Source: Tolypothrix sp. FACHB-123
GTDB lineage: Bacteria > Cyanobacteriota > Cyanobacteriia > Cyanobacteriales > Nostocaceae
Assembly (NCBI RefSeq): GCF_014697075.1
Contig: NZ_JACJRE010000013.1
Location: 85,919-149,918, forward strand
Direction of reading: 5' to 3'
DNA: 64,000 nt
Of this stretch, positions 43,357 to 52,323 are shown in pieces. The notes under the pieces were generated by a model. The model was not told the origin of the DNA. It made no database searches and saw nothing but the letters and a program-made list of their open reading frames with translations. Position numbers and translations under genes: made by a program. Numbering within the stretch: the stretch's first letter is position 1; each line of letters begins with the position of its first letter.

Positions 43357-46300
43357 ATGAGCGCCATCGGAGTCAACGGTGATGCTCCCTCCAGAGGCTT
43401 TCACAGGAAGAATGACCCCAGAAGCCTTATGTCAATGCTACAGTACCCGCTTTATGACTTTATAACAAGCGTACCTATCTGCGTAGAAACAAGTACTCTG
43501 GCAATGGTGCTAGAGATTTTTAAACAAGAGCAGTGCGATCGCGTGGTGGTGGTAAATCAGCAGCAATCTCCAGTAGGATTGCTGCATTCTACCCGGTTAA
43601 CACAAAAATTTTTGGCAGCAGTTGGTGGCGATCGCGTTAACTTACAGCAGCCATTGTCAATTTTTGATTCCTCTGTCGTAGAACCAATCCCAACTATACC
43701 AGCCGCTGAATGTGTGGGGCAATTTGGCTTATTTTTGCGCTATCAACCCACTCAAATCAACCATAATAATTTAGATTGGGCCTTGATTGACCCGGAAGGG
43801 AAATTTTTGGGTTTGCTAGATAGCTCCAAGTTGTTGAGATTATTAGCACAAGAGCAATTGGCTAACTTTGAGGAGTATAGAGCACAAAGAAGTAGTATAG
43901 GTGTGGCGATCGCTACGCAATCACAAGCACAAATCCCACAACAGCACCCAGCATCATTATATAAACCACTTGTTCAATTGTTAGAACACCTGCCCTGGCC
44001 TTTGATGTTAGAAACAGCTAGTGGCGAAGTAGTAGCACAAAATCCCGCTTGGTGGCAGCAATTAGGCGTCTTGAAAGATGCAGAAACCGTAAGGCAGCAA
44101 GTAGAAAGAGTATATGCCTCAATTTTGGCCAAACAGTCAGAATTTGCCACATATCAAGCCCTGCAAGTTCAGCCCCAGGTTACGGGTAATGGGTATAATA
44201 CCCTAGAGCCACCCACATCGCTGAAATTTTATCCCCCAGACAATAGCCGCCCGCTCCCGCCAACGGGTTTACCCAGCAGTTTGCCTGCCAACAATCTGCA
44301 CGCTCAACAAACCCCAAATACTACATCCAGTCAGTGTTTTTGGGATAGTAATATCGGTACTTGTACTTGCATTGTCGAAGTGCAAAACGGTCAAGAGCGA
44401 GTGTGGCAATTTGCCAAAATTCCCTTAGATACTCCTGAGTTAAGAGCCTGGAATTCTGAGTCAGAAATGACACTGAATCATCAAGACACAGCAGCAGAAG
44501 ATCGCAAACTGTGGCTGGTATTAGCGACGGATGTGACTGAGCAACAGCAGCTTTATAAAGAACTAGCCGCGAAAAATGCTGATTTGATTCAACTCAATCG
44601 CTTAAAAGATGAGTTTTTAGCTTGTATCAGCCACGAACTCAAAACCCCGTTGACGGCGGTGTTAGGGTTATCGCGATTGCTGGTAGATAGACAATTGGGC
44701 GAATTAAACGAACGTCAAGCCCGGTACGCCGGGCTGATTCATCAAAGCGGACGCCACTTAATGAGTGTAGTTAACGACATCTTGGATTTAACCAGGATGG
44801 AGACAGGGCAAATGGAATTAACCCTAGCCCCTGTGAATATTCGCGCAGTGTGCGATCGCGCTTTATCAGAAGCCAGAGCTTTACACACCCAAACCAGCAA
44901 AACCAAGCCTTCTAGCCTGCTTCCGGGAGAAAATTCTAGCAATTATCGATTCACTATCGCCATTGAACCAGGCTTAGAACAGATGGTTGCAGATGAATTA
45001 CGTCTGCGGCAAATGCTGGTACACCTGCTTTCCAATGCTTTTAAGTTTACAGAATTATCGGGAAAAATTGGCTTACGTGTAAATCGTTGGGAAGGGTGGA
45101 TTGCCTTTACTGTCTGGGATACAGGTATTGGCATTCCCGAACATCAACAACATTTAATTTTCCAAAAATTTCAACAACTGGAAAATCCCCTCACCCGCCA
45201 ATTTGAAGGAACTGGTTTAGGACTAGTATTAACTAGAGCCTTAGCCAGACTCCACGGTGGTGATGTGAGCTTCTTGTCTCGCGAAGGTAAAGGTAGCCAA
45301 TTCACCTTACTTTTACCGCCCAGTCCGCCGAAGACAGGCTTTACCGAGTCAGAAGAAGACATGGGAGAGGATGAAGAAACTGTCAACACCACTAATAGAG
45401 GAATTTCTCCATCCGCAGGGCGCATCAACTCTACTGTTCAGCAATATCCCACCTCTTCCCAAAGGTTGGTATTGATAGTTGAGGCAGTCGCTCGCTATAT
45501 TGAGGACTTAACAGAGCAACTCAAAGCTTTAGGTTATCGAGTCGTGATTGCGCGTTCTGGGACAGAAGCAGTAGAAAAAGCTCGTCGCTTGCAGCCAAAA
45601 GCTGTATTTTTAAATCCTTTGCTACCGCTATTATCTGGTTGGGATGTGCTGACTTTACTCAAATCTGACGCTGTGACTCGCCATATCCCCTTAATTGTCA
45701 CAGCAACCGGGGCAGAAAAAGAGCAAGCATTTGCCAATCGAGCCGATGGTTTCTTAAGTCTACCAGTACAGTCTCAAGTATTGGCTCCATTATTAGAGAG
45801 TATATGTGCGACCCCAACAATTTCTGCCTCAGGATTAGACAGTAATGAAATTAGCAACAGCAGAACGCCGCTGCGAATTTTGAGATTAGTCAATTCTGAG
45901 TTGGAATCAGCTCATCACCAAGCTTCATTGCGAGAACACCGCGTGATTGAAGTAGACGATCTCGATCAAGCAGAACTTTTGGCGCGAGTTTGGCAATTTG
46001 ATGTAGTTTTGCTAGATGTAGACAACCCTACAGCCCAAATTTATCTCCAACAACTCAAACAGCACCCCCGATTGGCGGCGCTACCATTAGTGACTTGTGA
46101 TGTGGGAACTACCTTAGCAGCTTCCCAAATACCTGGGCTATCTGTCTTTCCCTGCTTACAACCATTAGGCAAAGATAACAGTAGCAGTATCAGTAAAACT
46201 GAAGCTTTATTGTCAGTGTTACAAATTGCTTCTGGTATCTGCTGTCCACCGAATATTTTAGTGGTAGATGCTACTACTCTCAGGGATTTGCCTCAGGTAA

Positions 46301-46791
46301 GGCGCAAGCAGATTCGCGGTCATCGCTGTCCTAAACAATCTTCAGTGAGTAGTGAAAATACGGAACGGGGTTCTGAGTGGTTCCAAGCTTTAATTCAATA
46401 CTTGCAAACAGCTGGTTTGAAAGCCGCAATTAGTAATTGTTGGACGGAAATTTTACAACAAATTCGCCATCAAAGCGTTGATTTGCTGCTGATTTGCTTA
46501 GGAGAATCTGCAATTCCTAAAGAATTGCTCAAAGCATTGAAAGCATTGGCAGATTTACCGTTCAGTTTGCCACCAATTTTAATACTAGACCAAAGATTAC
46601 AACGCACTGAGGCGATCGCTCAAACTAAAATTTCGCAATCGTTAATAGAAAAACAGAAAAAAACCGGCTTAGAAACGATAGAAACAATAGTAAATGAGAT
46701 TTCTGCACAAATTTTACCTCGCTCGATCTCAATGGAAGACTTATTAAACGAGGTTAATCAAGCTTTGGCTGTAAGTCATAAACACAAATGA
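43357..46791 (+). CDS. CBS-domain hybrid histidine kinase with receiver-like modules
   Basis: 1144 residues. Residues about 30-185 form a CBS pair (DFITSVPICVETSTLAMVLE, CDRVVVVNQQQSPVGLLH). A PAS-like input region follows, then HisKA with phospho-acceptor His426 in ACISHELKTPLTAVLG. HATPase has N-box SNAFKFTE, DTGIGIPEHQQ and EGTGLGLVL. A receiver domain (about 700-820) has Asn753 where the phospho-acceptor Asp should be (FLNPLLPLLSGWDVL), a pseudo-receiver. A second receiver-like stretch (VVLLDVDNP) and a third follow. No membrane segment. Its position beside kaiA suggests a clock input or output role, similar in idea to CikA; this is inference. Confidence 0.85.
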   Translation: MSAIGVNGDAPSRGFHRKNDPRSLMSMLQYPLYDFITSVPICVETSTLAMVLEIFKQEQCDRVVVVNQQQSPVGLLHSTRLTQKFLAAVGGDRVNLQQPLSIFDSSVVEPIPTIPAAECVGQFGLFLRYQPTQINHNNLDWALIDPEGKFLGLLDSSKLLRLLAQEQLANFEEYRAQRSSIGVAIATQSQAQIPQQHPASLYKPLVQLLEHLPWPLMLETASGEVVAQNPAWWQQLGVLKDAETVRQQVERVYASILAKQSEFATYQALQVQPQVTGNGYNTLEPPTSLKFYPPDNSRPLPPTGLPSSLPANNLHAQQTPNTTSSQCFWDSNIGTCTCIVEVQNGQERVWQFAKIPLDTPELRAWNSESEMTLNHQDTAAEDRKLWLVLATDVTEQQQLYKELAAKNADLIQLNRLKDEFLACISHELKTPLTAVLGLSRLLVDRQLGELNERQARYAGLIHQSGRHLMSVVNDILDLTRMETGQMELTLAPVNIRAVCDRALSEARALHTQTSKTKPSSLLPGENSSNYRFTIAIEPGLEQMVADELRLRQMLVHLLSNAFKFTELSGKIGLRVNRWEGWIAFTVWDTGIGIPEHQQHLIFQKFQQLENPLTRQFEGTGLGLVLTRALARLHGGDVSFLSREGKGSQFTLLLPPSPPKTGFTESEEDMGEDEETVNTTNRGISPSAGRINSTVQQYPTSSQRLVLIVEAVARYIEDLTEQLKALGYRVVIARSGTEAVEKARRLQPKAVFLNPLLPLLSGWDVLTLLKSDAVTRHIPLIVTATGAEKEQAFANRADGFLSLPVQSQVLAPLLESICATPTISASGLDSNEISNSRTPLRILRLVNSELESAHHQASLREHRVIEVDDLDQAELLARVWQFDVVLLDVDNPTAQIYLQQLKQHPRLAALPLVTCDVGTTLAASQIPGLSVFPCLQPLGKDNSSSISKTEALLSVLQIASGICCPPNILVVDATTLRDLPQVRRKQIRGHRCPKQSSVSSENTERGSEWFQALIQYLQTAGLKAAISNCWTEILQQIRHQSVDLLLICLGESAIPKELLKALKALADLPFSLPPILILDQRLQRTEAIAQTKISQSLIEKQKKTGLETIETIVNEISAQILPRSISMEDLLNEVNQALAVSHKHK

Positions 46792-46800
46792 GGGGGAATG

Positions 46801-46831
46801 TTGACGGTTGACTGTTGACGGTTGACTGTTG
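46801..46831. repeat. GTTGACGGTTGACT heptamer repeats
   Basis: Tandem TTGACGG/TTGACTG units directly after the hybrid-kinase stop. They belong to the same family as those at 4233, 54022 and 56721. Confidence 0.6.
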
Positions 46832-46893
46832 TCAGAGCGCCCTCTTAACAACTCATGCCAAACTGTAATCTAAAATTTCATCTTAAAACCTAG

Positions 46894-46918
46894 TAGGGAC
46901 GGGGAAACCCCGCCCCTA
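46894..46918. repeat. GC-rich palindrome TAGGGACGGGGAAACCCCGCCCCTA type
   Basis: TAGGG-CGGGG and CCCCGCCCCTA arms face each other around AAA. It lies in the gap between the convergent hybrid-kinase and GT39 genes and may act as a bidirectional hairpin. Related to the repeat at 35891. Confidence 0.55.
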
Positions 46919-47013
46919 AAAAAATTGAAAATTACATCATCAAACGCTGATGATTATGACAACTAACAACACTTCTTGTAGCTCTCGGTGCATCGCTAAC
47001 AACTGACCACTGA

Positions 47014-48861
47014 CTATTGACTATTCAACGATATATCTAACTTTTGATTTTTAATTTTCTTCACAGCAACTCGCGTGAGATAGTAAGCTCCTTTACTACT
47101 CAGGTGCTGATACTCCTCCGGTTGCAAGTCCATAGCAACAAACCTATCTTGTTCAGCTAATAGGAGGATAGAAGCCGCTTTGACTGGCTTGGTAGTCTCT
47201 TTGTGAATATAGTCTACAACTTCTTCCGATGATGATAAGTACTTGACTAGCTGATGGCTGTAAAACACTACAGTCGGTTTTTTAAAGCCCAACATGATGA
47301 CTTCTTCATTGGATTGTTTGACTTGGCTAATCATGACAGACAATTCTCGTAAAGGTAGCTGACGCTGCTGATCCATTACTAACAAAGCAGGCATCAAAAC
47401 TACAATAAAAAAGGCGATAAATCCGAGTAAATTGGCATTAATAATACCTTGCCAACTGCGATTGATAATACAAGCGGCGATAAAAATTGCTGTTAGCAGC
47501 CAAATAATACCCCCCAAAATTGGTAAACCTAATTCTTGAATGCGATTATATAAGTTGGGTGCGGCAGGATCGTAGCCGACTAATTTAGTTACTTGCCATA
47601 ATGCGATCGCTAGTGCTGATAAAAATGCGACATTTACCCAAGCACTCCAGAAAAATGATTTGGATGCTGGGGATCGCTTCTGGGTCTCTCCTTCACCGAT
47701 GAAATCACTCCATAATAGGGCGACTAAAATGGCGGCTGCTGGCATTAATGGCAACACATAACTGGGAAGTTTGGTGACAGCGATGGTAAAAAAGATAAAA
47801 ACGCTGAGAAACCAGATACAAGCAAATAAACTTAATTGCTGGGAACGTTCTTGAGATAGCCAGTGCGATCGCTGCCAAAGTTTCAGTCTAACGATGGCTG
47901 CGGGTAGATAGACTGAATATGGGGCAAAGCCTAACAGGACTACCAGAAAGTAAAAATACCAAGGTGCTGAGTGACCATTTACTACTTCTGTGAAGCGTTC
48001 TATGTTGTGATAACCAAAAAAAGAATTAATATAATTCCAGCCATTACGCCAGATTACTAGGGCATACCAGGGAATTGATAATAATAAAATAATCCCTATC
48101 CCCAGCAGCACTTTCATTTCTCGCCATACTTGTATTAGCTTTCCTTGGTAGATAACAAAAGCACCGATAACAATTGCTGGTAAGACAATCCCCACTGGCC
48201 CTTTGGTTAAAATTCCTCCAGCTACAAGGACATAACAGGCTAAATACCATATATTAGGTAATTTGGAATTTGCTAGGGATTGAGAATTCCCTGCATAACC
48301 GAGAAAAAAGCAAAGCAAAGCTGAGGCTATACACCCAGTGAGCAGCATATCAGAAACGCCAATTCTACCCCAAGCGATCATTTCTGGGGTAAGCGCCATG
48401 ATAGTTGCTGCTAGGCCTGCTGTTAAGTAACGGCGTGCTGGACGGGAAACTTGTTCTAATTCATCCTGTCTAGCCAATGACCAATGTACTGTGTAAAAGG
48501 CTAAACCAATTGTTCCCATTGCTGCGAGGGCTGATGGAATGCGCGCCCCCCACTCATTTACACCCATGATTGCATAAGCGATCGCTTGACACCAGTAAAT
48601 TAAAGCAGGCTTATCAAAGCGAGTCTCGCCATTAAAATAGGGGGTGATCCAATCCCCAGTAATCAACATTTGTCGGGAAGCTTCAGCAAACAGTGGTTCT
48701 GTTTCATCTACTAAGCCAAAGTTGCCTAAATTCCAACCATAAGCAATCCAACCAATTACAATCAACCACAGAACTGATACAGTCACAGCAAGGGCTGGAC
48801 GCTGTAGTATATTCTTAAACCACTGGTCAACAGTTTGGGGAAAGCTCGCTTTCATCTTCAT
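47014..48861 (-). CDS. GT39/ArnT-type membrane glycosyltransferase
   Basis: 615 residues with about 12 helices. The first periplasmic loop has the catalytic acidic motif VDETEPLFAEASRQM (Asp52-Glu53), followed by GDWITPYFNGETRFDKPALI, the signature of dolichyl/undecaprenyl-phosphate-mannose or -aminoarabinose transferases of the PMT/ArnT fold. The C-terminus is a soluble domain of about 120 residues (MLGFKKPTVVFYSHQLVKYL). It transfers sugar from a lipid carrier to lipid or protein on the outer face; the acceptor is unknown. ATGs at codons 1 and 3 are both possible. Confidence 0.87.
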   Translation of the reverse strand: MKMKASFPQTVDQWFKNILQRPALAVTVSVLWLIVIGWIAYGWNLGNFGLVDETEPLFAEASRQMLITGDWITPYFNGETRFDKPALIYWCQAIAYAIMGVNEWGARIPSALAAMGTIGLAFYTVHWSLARQDELEQVSRPARRYLTAGLAATIMALTPEMIAWGRIGVSDMLLTGCIASALLCFFLGYAGNSQSLANSKLPNIWYLACYVLVAGGILTKGPVGIVLPAIVIGAFVIYQGKLIQVWREMKVLLGIGIILLLSIPWYALVIWRNGWNYINSFFGYHNIERFTEVVNGHSAPWYFYFLVVLLGFAPYSVYLPAAIVRLKLWQRSHWLSQERSQQLSLFACIWFLSVFIFFTIAVTKLPSYVLPLMPAAAILVALLWSDFIGEGETQKRSPASKSFFWSAWVNVAFLSALAIALWQVTKLVGYDPAAPNLYNRIQELGLPILGGIIWLLTAIFIAACIINRSWQGIINANLLGFIAFFIVVLMPALLVMDQQRQLPLRELSVMISQVKQSNEEVIMLGFKKPTVVFYSHQLVKYLSSSEEVVDYIHKETTKPVKAASILLLAEQDRFVAMDLQPEEYQHLSSKGAYYLTRVAVKKIKNQKLDISLNSQ

Positions 48862-48879
48862 CAGAAAAATGGGTAGAAA

Positions 48880-49240
48880 CCCCGTCCTTCAAGGACGGCT
48901 TTACATAGAGGGTGGTAAAATAGAGATGGTCAATGACCCACCCGCGACGATGGAGACATAAACCCTAACACCAAAGTTGGCGATACTTCGCAACGGGGAA
49001 GAAAAATCGGTAGACCGGGAAAAGAGGATGGGGCAATGGACAGTCCAACCCTGGAATCAAAATATATCAGAAATTTCTGTTTGAGATTTCGATACATGAG
49101 AACCGCAGGGCTTGCGGGGATAGTCTGTGGAGCGAACATCAGACCAAAACTCCTTGTGGGTGGAGGCAGTTGCTATGAAACAGAAACCTAAATCTCACGA
49201 TTTAGGAATCACCGCGCCTTTAGGTCAGTGAGGATGTCAA
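48880..49240 (+). pseudogene. IS200/IS605-type TnpB C-terminal remnant with hairpin ends
   Basis: A frame on the plus strand reads GRKIGRPGKEDGAMDSP, then YMRTAGLAGIVCGANIRPKL and GGGSCYETET, stopping near 49190. The R-T-x-G-x-A-x-x-x-CGxNxRP ending resembles TnpB (OrfB) tails. The sequence is bordered by CCGTCCTTCAAGGACGG (48884-48900), a perfect hairpin, and by CACGATTTAGGAATCACCG at the right, as in IS605 ends. The catalytic RuvC part of TnpB is absent. Assignment is by eye and uncertain. Confidence 0.45.
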
Positions 49241-49319
49241 TACTAATCAGTCAATGGTTAATAGCCTACAGTTTTTAGTCGTTGACTGGTGATATTTTGT
49301 TCTCGATAGTTCTTAATTT

Positions 49320-49352
49320 AGATCCCCGACTTCTTGAAGAAGTCGGGGATCT
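49320..49352. terminator. 16-bp perfect hairpin downstream of the lipoprotein gene
   Basis: AGATCCCCGACTTCTT and AAGAAGTCGGGGATCT are exact reverse complements around one base. It is a dispersed Nostoc-type palindrome 29 bp past the stop at 49381. It could end transcription, but the minus strand lacks a T-run after the stem. Confidence 0.5.
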
Positions 49353-49380
49353 AAAAACTCATCGAGTTAAGAATTAGTAA

Positions 49381-50007
49381 TTACTGAGTCAGTATAAGTA
49401 ACCATTCTTGCTTTTGGGCGTCCCATTTAGGTAGAGATGTTTCCCCGACTACATAAGGGCCCCAATAGCGACGGGAACCATCTTGAGCAAAAGCTACTAC
49501 AACATCTCCCTTCTCTAACTTTAAATTACCGTTTGGTAAAGACAGCAGCAGCCCCTTTTCACTTCCTTCTTGGGGTGCAAAATCCCAATGTGCGGGAATA
49601 TCTTGCTGGTTTTTTAGCGCAGAATTCCCCTTCGACTGTCGCGCTAGTAAAGCTAGTCGCACAGGCTGATTGGTTTGATTGCTCATGCGCAAGGTTCCCC
49701 GATCCTTAGCAGTTCCAATTGATTCTTGACGATATGCTAAGCGGGTAGTACTTTGACTAGTGCTATCTTCTACTTGGCTACTTGTGGTTGTGACTGAATC
49801 GGAAACATTTGTAGGGGTTAATGTTTCATGAGCCACAGATGAAGATACATTGCTGGCTACCTGAGACGTTTCATTAGGCGGTGAAGTAGCTGAATCTGGA
49901 TCTGTCGTCTCAAAAGAAACACTCATCCCAAAGCACCCCACCAGTAACCCTAACAGTCCTAAAGAACAGGCTAGAACAGCAGCGTTACGATACACTGACG
50001 TTTTCAT
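49381..50007 (-). CDS. Putative lipoprotein, function unknown
   Basis: 208 residues. The signal peptide ends in a lipobox (GLLVGC, Cys25). A Ser/Thr-rich linker of about 65 residues follows, and then a C-terminal domain (about 95-208: LRMSNQTNQPVRLALLARQS, and GDVVVAFAQDGSRRYWGPYV) with alternating hydrophobic strands. I do not recognise a family. Likely anchored at the outer face of the inner membrane or at the outer membrane. Confidence 0.72.
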   Translation of the reverse strand: MKTSVYRNAAVLACSLGLLGLLVGCFGMSVSFETTDPDSATSPPNETSQVASNVSSSVAHETLTPTNVSDSVTTTSSQVEDSTSQSTTRLAYRQESIGTAKDRGTLRMSNQTNQPVRLALLARQSKGNSALKNQQDIPAHWDFAPQEGSEKGLLLSLPNGNLKLEKGDVVVAFAQDGSRRYWGPYVVGETSLPKWDAQKQEWLLILTQ

Positions 50008-50541
50008 TTTGATTAGTTATTAGAAATAAGTATTTGTCTAGGCTTGACCAAATAGTAGCCTATTCCTTGAAGAGGCAAGTACTGAAACTGCCTACTATAG
50101 AGTCTCCTGAAACCAAGTCATGCTATGTATCATAAGTAGCATTTTCAGGAAACATACTAGCAAAAAGAATTACCTTGAGTTTCGCGGGAGAAATCAGGTA
50201 TAACCCTGATAAATCAAGGCTTTATTCTTGAATGCATGGTAAATACAAACTATAATTATGATACATAATTAGCAAATTTATTCGTAAAAACACAAAGAGC
50301 AATTTTGATTTTAGAAGTAGCGATCGCAACTAAGATGATGGCGATAAACCCTCAGATTTATCTGGGGAATGAACTTCATTTTTCTTAATATCTCACCCTT
50401 CATCTTTTAAGATAACTCTTCTGGTTGAGGGGTGACACCTCACAGAAGAAAATTTTTTTGCGAGTCTTGGTTTCACAAAGATGAGACAATGTATAAAATG
50501 CGATCGCCACTGAACAACCAATAGATATTTAAACTAGTACT
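50008..50541. other. 534-bp gap without a recognised gene
   Basis: AT-rich DNA with three HIP1 or HIP1-like sites. An AAGATAACTCTTCTGG...CAGAAGAAAA imperfect inverted repeat occurs near 50410-50455. Presumably it contains the promoter of the minus-strand lipoprotein gene. Confidence 0.35.
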
Positions 50542-50650
50542 TAGGGAATTCTAAGTAAAAAATATTCCCATTATATTGTTAACTGTTGACTGTTAACTGT
50601 TAACCGTCAACAACTTAAAGTGGAATAATTTATTTTTTGCAGTTCCCTAA
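50542..50650. repeat. MITE-like element, copy 3
   Basis: It runs from AGGGAATTCTAAG to GCAGTTCCCT with the same inner blocks as copies 1 and 2 (AAAAAATATTCCC on the left, GGAATAATTTATTTTTT on the right, TGTTAACTGTTGACTGTTAA in the centre). The flanks are TTA and TAA. It lies 80 bp before the ycf20 gene. Confidence 0.72.
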
Positions 50651-50730
50651 AACAAGCTTAAGCTAAAACCGATATCCTCAAGAAGAGGAATATTTAAAGA
50701 TTTCGTGACTTTTCGATTTCAGTCCCAATT

Positions 50731-51063
50731 ATGCAAAACACCCGGCTAAATAACCTACTAGACACCATTGCTAGCCGCTTGAGTCTATGGTTCCTCAACC
50801 CTTGGCGGCGATTGTCCCTACTGGTAATCAGTTTTTTCTTTGGTACTTTTCTGGGTACAGCAATTTCCACGACTGCGGGACAGAAAGCCGAATTGGATAT
50901 TGTGATAGCAGCATTTTTAGTCTTTTTGACCGAAATTACTAGCAGAATATTCTACAACCGGAATTTTTTCTCTAAGCGATCGCTTTGGGTGGAAGCACTA
51001 AATCTTCTCAAAATAGGTTTTATCTACAGCCTGTTTATTGAAGCCTTTAAGTTGGGATCGTGA
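50731..51063 (+). CDS. ycf20: Ycf20 (DUF565) protein
   Basis: 110 residues. Typical of the Ycf20/DUF565 family: LDTIASRLSLWFLNPWRRLS, LLVISFFFGTFLGTAISTTA, then GQKAELDIVIAAFLVFLTEI and a final hydrophobic helix. Three membrane segments. Plant and algal relatives are needed for thermal energy dissipation; the bacterial role is unproven. The ATG at 50731 starts MQNTRLNNLLDTIA, as in relatives. Confidence 0.88.
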   Translation: MQNTRLNNLLDTIASRLSLWFLNPWRRLSLLVISFFFGTFLGTAISTTAGQKAELDIVIAAFLVFLTEITSRIFYNRNFFSKRSLWVEALNLLKIGFIYSLFIEAFKLGS

Positions 51064-51123
51064 TTGGGCATTGGGCATTGGGCATTGGGCAGAGACGCAA
51101 TAACCCTTGTCTGTACAACTGTT

Positions 51124-52170
51124 ATGGGGATGGGGAATATGGGTTCGTGGCTGGATGAAATTCTGACTATCGGTAAAGCTTCGGAAAGTTGGCGACAAAA
51201 GGCGAAAGAAGCAGCTTTAGCTGATAATTTGCGATCGCCTGCTTGGGGAATCAATACAGGAAAAGTAGATGAAGTCATCGAAAAGCGATCGCAATTACTC
51301 GAAACTATCCTCCCAGCTTTTCGGGAATTTTGCCAAAATACCCTGCAAAAGCAACCACAACAGATGTTACCTGTACTGTGGGAATTGTGGCTACCTTTAG
51401 CAATCAACATCGGGTTACAGCGTCAAAAATTGGGATATCCCTTCATTCAAGGAATTTTAGGCGTACAGGGAACGGGGAAAACCACCATGTGTCAAGCGCT
51501 GACGTTGATTCTTCAGCAGCTAGGATACCGTACCCTGAATTTATCATTAGATGACTTATACAAAACCTATAGCGATCGCTTACTTTTAATTCAACAAGAT
51601 CCCCGCTTAATTTGGCGAGGCCCTCCAAGAACCCACGATATTGATTTAGGCTTAAATTTACTCGACCTGATTCACCAGTCCCAAAGTCCGGTAACTATTC
51701 CCCGCTTTGATAAATCAGCTTACAACGGCGCAGGCGATCGCACTACTCCAGAAATTGTCACAAATGTAGATATTTTGCTCTTTGAAGGCTGGTTTGTGGG
51801 TGTGCGCCCAATCGATCCCCAAGCTTTTGATCACCCACCACCACCGATTATTACAGCAGAGGATCGGGAATTTGCCCGCGATATGAATCGTCAACTAGAG
51901 AACTATCTACCCCTGTGGGAACACTTAGATAGTTTAATAGTGTTATATCCCAGCGATTACCATTCTTCCTTAACATGGCGCAAACAAGCCGAACAGCAGA
52001 TGATAGCTACTGGTAAATCTGGGATGAGTGATATACAAATAGAAGAATTTGTCAATTACTTTTGGCGATCGCTACACCCGGAATTATTCCTCAAACCCCT
52101 AATCGAGTCACCCCATGTTAATTTGGTAATTGAGATAAATAGCGATCGCAGTCTTGGTAAAATCTACTGA
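51124..52170 (+). CDS. Glycerate kinase, plant/cyanobacterial (GLYK) type
   Basis: 348 residues from the ATG at 51124; nearby ATGs at 51130 and 51139 are equally possible. P-loop GVQGTGKTT is followed by LSLDDLYKTYSDR and a lid region (IPRFDKSAYNGAGDR). Residues LFEGWFVGVRP and WRKQAEQQMIA are further GLYK signatures. It phosphorylates D-glycerate to 3-phosphoglycerate, the last step of photorespiration. The TTG at 51064 would add 20 residues read from a CATTGGG heptamer repeat and is rejected. It follows ycf20, and the two may be co-transcribed. Confidence 0.87.
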   Translation: MGMGNMGSWLDEILTIGKASESWRQKAKEAALADNLRSPAWGINTGKVDEVIEKRSQLLETILPAFREFCQNTLQKQPQQMLPVLWELWLPLAINIGLQRQKLGYPFIQGILGVQGTGKTTMCQALTLILQQLGYRTLNLSLDDLYKTYSDRLLLIQQDPRLIWRGPPRTHDIDLGLNLLDLIHQSQSPVTIPRFDKSAYNGAGDRTTPEIVTNVDILLFEGWFVGVRPIDPQAFDHPPPPIITAEDREFARDMNRQLENYLPLWEHLDSLIVLYPSDYHSSLTWRKQAEQQMIATGKSGMSDIQIEEFVNYFWRSLHPELFLKPLIESPHVNLVIEINSDRSLGKIY

Positions 52171-52213
52171 CAAGGGAGACAAGGAATTTTAGATTTTAGA
52201 TTTGCGTTAGCGT

Positions 52214-52271
52214 AGCGTAAAGCCTTCGGCATAGCTTCGCTTAGAGCGAGTCCGCGAGCGTCTTTTGGATT
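52214..52271. repeat. 58-bp dispersed GC-rich repeat, copy 2
   Basis: Identical to 31998-32055 over all 58 bases, 20 kb away. It sits between the convergent glycerate kinase and selO genes, flanked by AAAATCTAAAATCC-type repeats. Confidence 0.85.
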
Positions 52272-52323
52272 CCAATCTAAAATCTAAAATCCAAAATCCA
52301 AAATTGTTTCAATGTCCAATGCC

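Noticed and set aside
48930-49139. 69-codon minus-strand ORF
   Set aside because: The plus-strand frame over the same bases gives the TnpB-like tail, which is the better reading.
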